From the NCBI RefSeq assembly GCF_019457885.1, contig NZ_JAHZST010000005.1:299553-363552 (forward strand): a stretch of 64,000 bases of DNA, written 5' to 3'. Position numbers and translations under genes: made by a program. Below, piece after piece: positions 61,813 through 64,000 of the stretch. The notes under the pieces were generated by a model. That model was given only the letters and a program-made list of their open reading frames with translations. It was not told the DNA's origin and made no database searches. Every line of letters begins with the position of its first letter. Position 1 is the first letter of the stretch. This DNA comes from Shewanella nanhaiensis. GTDB taxonomy: Bacteria > Pseudomonadota > Gammaproteobacteria > Enterobacterales > Shewanellaceae.

Positions 61813-63726
61813 ATGAAGTTTACATTGGATAAAGCCCTATCATTAGTTGCCGTAGGTGTAATTGGTGCACTTCAGGGGGTGCAAGCTGCCCCTGTTTATG
61901 AGATTAAAAATTTAAGTGAGGTTTATCAGTCTGAATCTGATTCAGCTGAACTTATCGGTACGCTTAAAAGAACGCGAAATGGCTATGGTATGGCCGTTAA
62001 TGCCGATGGAAAGTCTGTCGCGGTTGCTAAGGGAAAGAAAAAACTCTCTACATCTGAAGAAGACGATGACGGAGTGATCGACATTGAAGATGGGATCGCA
62101 CCTGAAGAGAAGATCACTTTTTCCATCGATAAGCCAATTATCGCGAACAACTTCTCTTTTATTGCCAGTGAGTTCGATACCGCTAAACCTTGGTTACCGG
62201 TTTTCGACTCTGTAAATGGTACGACGGATCCTAGTGAAACAGACTCTGAAAAACCAGAAACCATCAACTCAGTTGATGTTTATTACTATGGGATCAATGA
62301 CGCTGGTGTGAAAGTGGGCTCCATGACGTCGAAGGAGCAGACGGCTCCTTATACAGGCACAAATGAAGATCAGGAGTTTTGGTATTATCGCGAGTTTGAA
62401 GAGCGTGGTTTTGCTAAAAATGCTGCAGGAACTGAAGTTCAGTTATTGCCGCCTTGTACCATGTATGAGAAAGATGCGACTTGTAACAACACAGCTGGTG
62501 ATAACAAAGTTAATATCGGTGGTTACTCTGTAGCTGCTGCCATTAACAGCGCTAACCTTGTGACTGGTTATGTCGGCACTGAACTCTCTAATGATTCAGA
62601 AAACCGCATTGATGCTTGTGTTGATGGGGAAACCTATCCAACGGATGTGTGTGTTCAGATAGAGCAGTATCCGGATGCAAATGGTAATCGACGCATCATA
62701 TATCAGCGCCGTGCATATGTATGGCAGCTTGATGAAACGGGTAGCTCTGTTACTGACAGTAAACTTTTGCCGCTAGGTTTTGAGACAACCTCTGATACTG
62801 TGTATATCGCTCAAGGCCTGGGCCTTAACGCGTCAGGAGTAGTTGCAGGACGTTCGCATCACAAACGCCCTGGCTATGACAATGTCTCCTTTGATGCATT
62901 TTTCTGGACTCCAGATGGTACAGATGGCGCGTATCAACCTCATTGGGTGCCGCTCATTGAGGATAGGTTCCAATCTATCGCTTATGATATCAATGACAGC
63001 GGTATGCTAGTGGGTAGCTTCCGTCAGTACATTGAGGGTTATGTTCGCGATAAGTTCTTCTATTTCGATACTCAAAACCCAGAAGGAGAGGTTGTCGTTC
63101 CTAACGATTTTTATAACGCTTTATCGGATCTCGGCAGTAAGCCAAAGTCTGTTAATAACAAAGGTCAGGTAGTTGGGTTTATTGAGACGACTCATGAGAA
63201 AGACAAGCCACGTCCTAAAGCGGGCTTCCTGTTTGACAAAGAGACAACCGAGTTTAATAACCTAAATAAGATTTTGACTTGTGAATCAAAAGGCTTTGCT
63301 AAGAACGCTGACGGAGCTTGGGTTCGAAACAAAGTTGAAGTTCAAGATGGAACAGGTGTTACTCTCTCTTATAACCAAGATATCAAAGTGGTCGAAGGCA
63401 ATAGTATCAATGAAGATGGTGTGATTGTGGGTACCGCCTTTGTTCGTAAGCCTCAATATCAATATGATACTAACGGTAACTTGGTTATTGGTGATAATGG
63501 ACTTCCAATCTTTGCCGTTGACGGTAATGGCGATCCATTAACCTCATTCCTTCCTCGAATGGTCGTGTTACAACCAGGCTCAGGGACAGCTGATGAAGCA
63601 TGGTTAGCAGCGAACAACTGTATCGATGATAACGGTGAAGATGATAATTATGAGCGTAAAGGCGCAGCCAGTTTTGCCTGGTTATTTGCCTTACCACTAC
63701 TTTGGCTTCGAAGACGTTTTAAGTAG
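61813..63726 (+). CDS. Secreted DUF3466/HAF-repeat protein with a C-terminal sorting-like tail
   Basis: A 637-residue exported protein (signal peptide to about VQA, residue 25). It contains at least five HAF-type repeats of the form (I/V)NxxGxxVG: INDAGVKVGS, LNASGVVAGR, INDSGMLVGS, VNNKGQVVGF and INEDGVIVGT. These are spread from about residue 159 to 545 and probably form propeller-like blades. Acidic Asp/Glu runs near residues 82-95 suggest calcium binding. The C-terminus is a hydrophobic helix followed by RRR, resembling a GlyGly-CTERM anchor, though the preceding residues are GAAS rather than two glycines. Function unknown. It lies 36 bases after uup on the same strand. Confidence 0.83.
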   Translation: MKFTLDKALSLVAVGVIGALQGVQAAPVYEIKNLSEVYQSESDSAELIGTLKRTRNGYGMAVNADGKSVAVAKGKKKLSTSEEDDDGVIDIEDGIAPEEKITFSIDKPIIANNFSFIASEFDTAKPWLPVFDSVNGTTDPSETDSEKPETINSVDVYYYGINDAGVKVGSMTSKEQTAPYTGTNEDQEFWYYREFEERGFAKNAAGTEVQLLPPCTMYEKDATCNNTAGDNKVNIGGYSVAAAINSANLVTGYVGTELSNDSENRIDACVDGETYPTDVCVQIEQYPDANGNRRIIYQRRAYVWQLDETGSSVTDSKLLPLGFETTSDTVYIAQGLGLNASGVVAGRSHHKRPGYDNVSFDAFFWTPDGTDGAYQPHWVPLIEDRFQSIAYDINDSGMLVGSFRQYIEGYVRDKFFYFDTQNPEGEVVVPNDFYNALSDLGSKPKSVNNKGQVVGFIETTHEKDKPRPKAGFLFDKETTEFNNLNKILTCESKGFAKNADGAWVRNKVEVQDGTGVTLSYNQDIKVVEGNSINEDGVIVGTAFVRKPQYQYDTNGNLVIGDNGLPIFAVDGNGDPLTSFLPRMVVLQPGSGTADEAWLAANNCIDDNGEDDNYERKGAASFAWLFALPLLWLRRRFK

Positions 63727-63744
63727 TTTTTAGTGTTAAAAAAG

Positions 63745-63771
63745 ATCGAGGCATTTGCCTCGATTTTTTTT
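63745..63771 (+). terminator. Terminator after the DUF3466 gene
   Basis: Perfect arms ATCGAGGC (63745-63752) and GCCTCGAT (63757-63764) with an ATTT loop are followed by a T run. Confidence 0.92.
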
Positions 63772-63784
63772 ATTTTCAGCCCTA

Positions 63785-64000
63785 AACCACCTACTTCAGT
63801 AGGTGGTTATCATCAATTAGGCTTTGCCTGAATATCTACTCATGTTAATTGAACTCTAACTTTTAGCGAAGTCATAGAGGATAAAAAACATGAGTAGATA
63901 TGAGAAAGCATCGCATGTGTATTGGCGATGTCAATATCACATAGTTTGGACACCTAAGTATAGGTTTAGGATTTTAAAGAATAAGTTAGGAAAAGATGTT
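63785..64000 (+). mobile_element. IS200/IS605-family element, left end and start of transposase (cut by window end)
   Basis: A perfect hairpin (arms AACCACCTAC at 63785-63794 and GTAGGTGGTT at 63799-63808, loop TTCA) looks like the subterminal palindrome of an IS200/IS605 left end. A second small stem follows (63819-63829). The transposase gene begins at 63890. The exact left boundary cannot be fixed without the target sequence or the right end. Confidence 0.85.
63890..64000 (+). CDS. tnpA: IS200/IS605-family TnpA transposase, N-terminal fragment
   Basis: The first 37 codons of a Y1 (HUH) single-strand transposase, open to the last base of the window. The segment YHIVWTPKYRFRIL is the standard N-terminus of the family. 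The HUH motif and catalytic tyrosine lie beyond the window, so integrity cannot be judged. An AGAGGA site precedes the ATG. TnpA moves the element as a circular single strand by recognising the subterminal hairpins. Confidence 0.9.
   Translation, partial: MSRYEKASHVYWRCQYHIVWTPKYRFRILKNKLGKDV

Overview
The window is a chromosomal segment of a marine Shewanella or a very close gammaproteobacterial relative. This is inferred from the conserved gene order (yoaA, tsaB, fadD, rnd, minEDC, ycgL; then yebG, msrC, proQ, prc, pepN, an NAD-dependent 180 kDa-type glutamate dehydrogenase, pyrD, zapC, rlmKL, uup), from the protein sequences, and from the moderate GC content. No rRNA, tRNA or CRISPR array was seen. 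Almost everything is intact coding sequence, with clear hairpin terminators between transcription units.

Region 1-9800: the 3' end of yoaA and a convergent type II NADH dehydrogenase gene are followed by a LysR regulator and a five-gene catabolic cluster: ethanolamine-type permease, glutamine-synthetase-like ligase, aldehyde dehydrogenase, iron-containing alcohol dehydrogenase and class I glutamine amidotransferase. Together these can be read as a gamma-glutamylation route for ethanolamine or a related amino alcohol: import, gamma-glutamylation, oxidation of the alcohol to aldehyde and then acid, and hydrolysis that releases glutamate. Region 10000-20800 is mostly housekeeping: tsaB, a small unknown protein translationally linked to an M50-like membrane protease, an exported methyltransferase-like protein, an alpha/beta hydrolase, fadD, rnd, the min operon, ycgL, an MltB-type transglycosylase and a YcgN-type protein.

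Region 20800-32100 is accessory: a serine beta-lactamase-like hydrolase, an S51 peptidase, a cystathionine beta-lyase, then the complete Gram-negative dedicated sortase (class GN) system. That system comprises a histidine kinase and response regulator on the minus strand and, divergently, an OmpA-like PdsO protein, a VIT/VWA target with an LPQTG tail, and the sortase. A GGDEF protein abuts it tail to tail. Region 32290-36200 encodes a LetAB (YebS/YebT)-type lipid transport system, with the LetA function divided between two overlapping genes and a seven-MCE-domain LetB.

Region 36300-43150 carries LexA-controlled yebG, msrC, proQ-prc, pepN and a DUF2835 gene. Region 43400-50300 is a four-gene envelope cluster (DUF1302, DUF1329, YCF48-like, MMPL/RND transporter) whose substrate cannot be read from sequence. 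Region 50500-63730 holds gdhB, pyrD, zapC, rlmKL, a glutaredoxin-like gene, uup and a secreted HAF-repeat DUF3466 protein. The window ends inside an IS200/IS605-type element inserted just after the DUF3466 terminator.

The most interesting systems are the class GN sortase locus, the predicted gamma-glutamyl amino-alcohol pathway and the DUF1302/DUF1329/YCF48/RND cluster. All three have known relatives, so none can be called wholly new from sequence alone.
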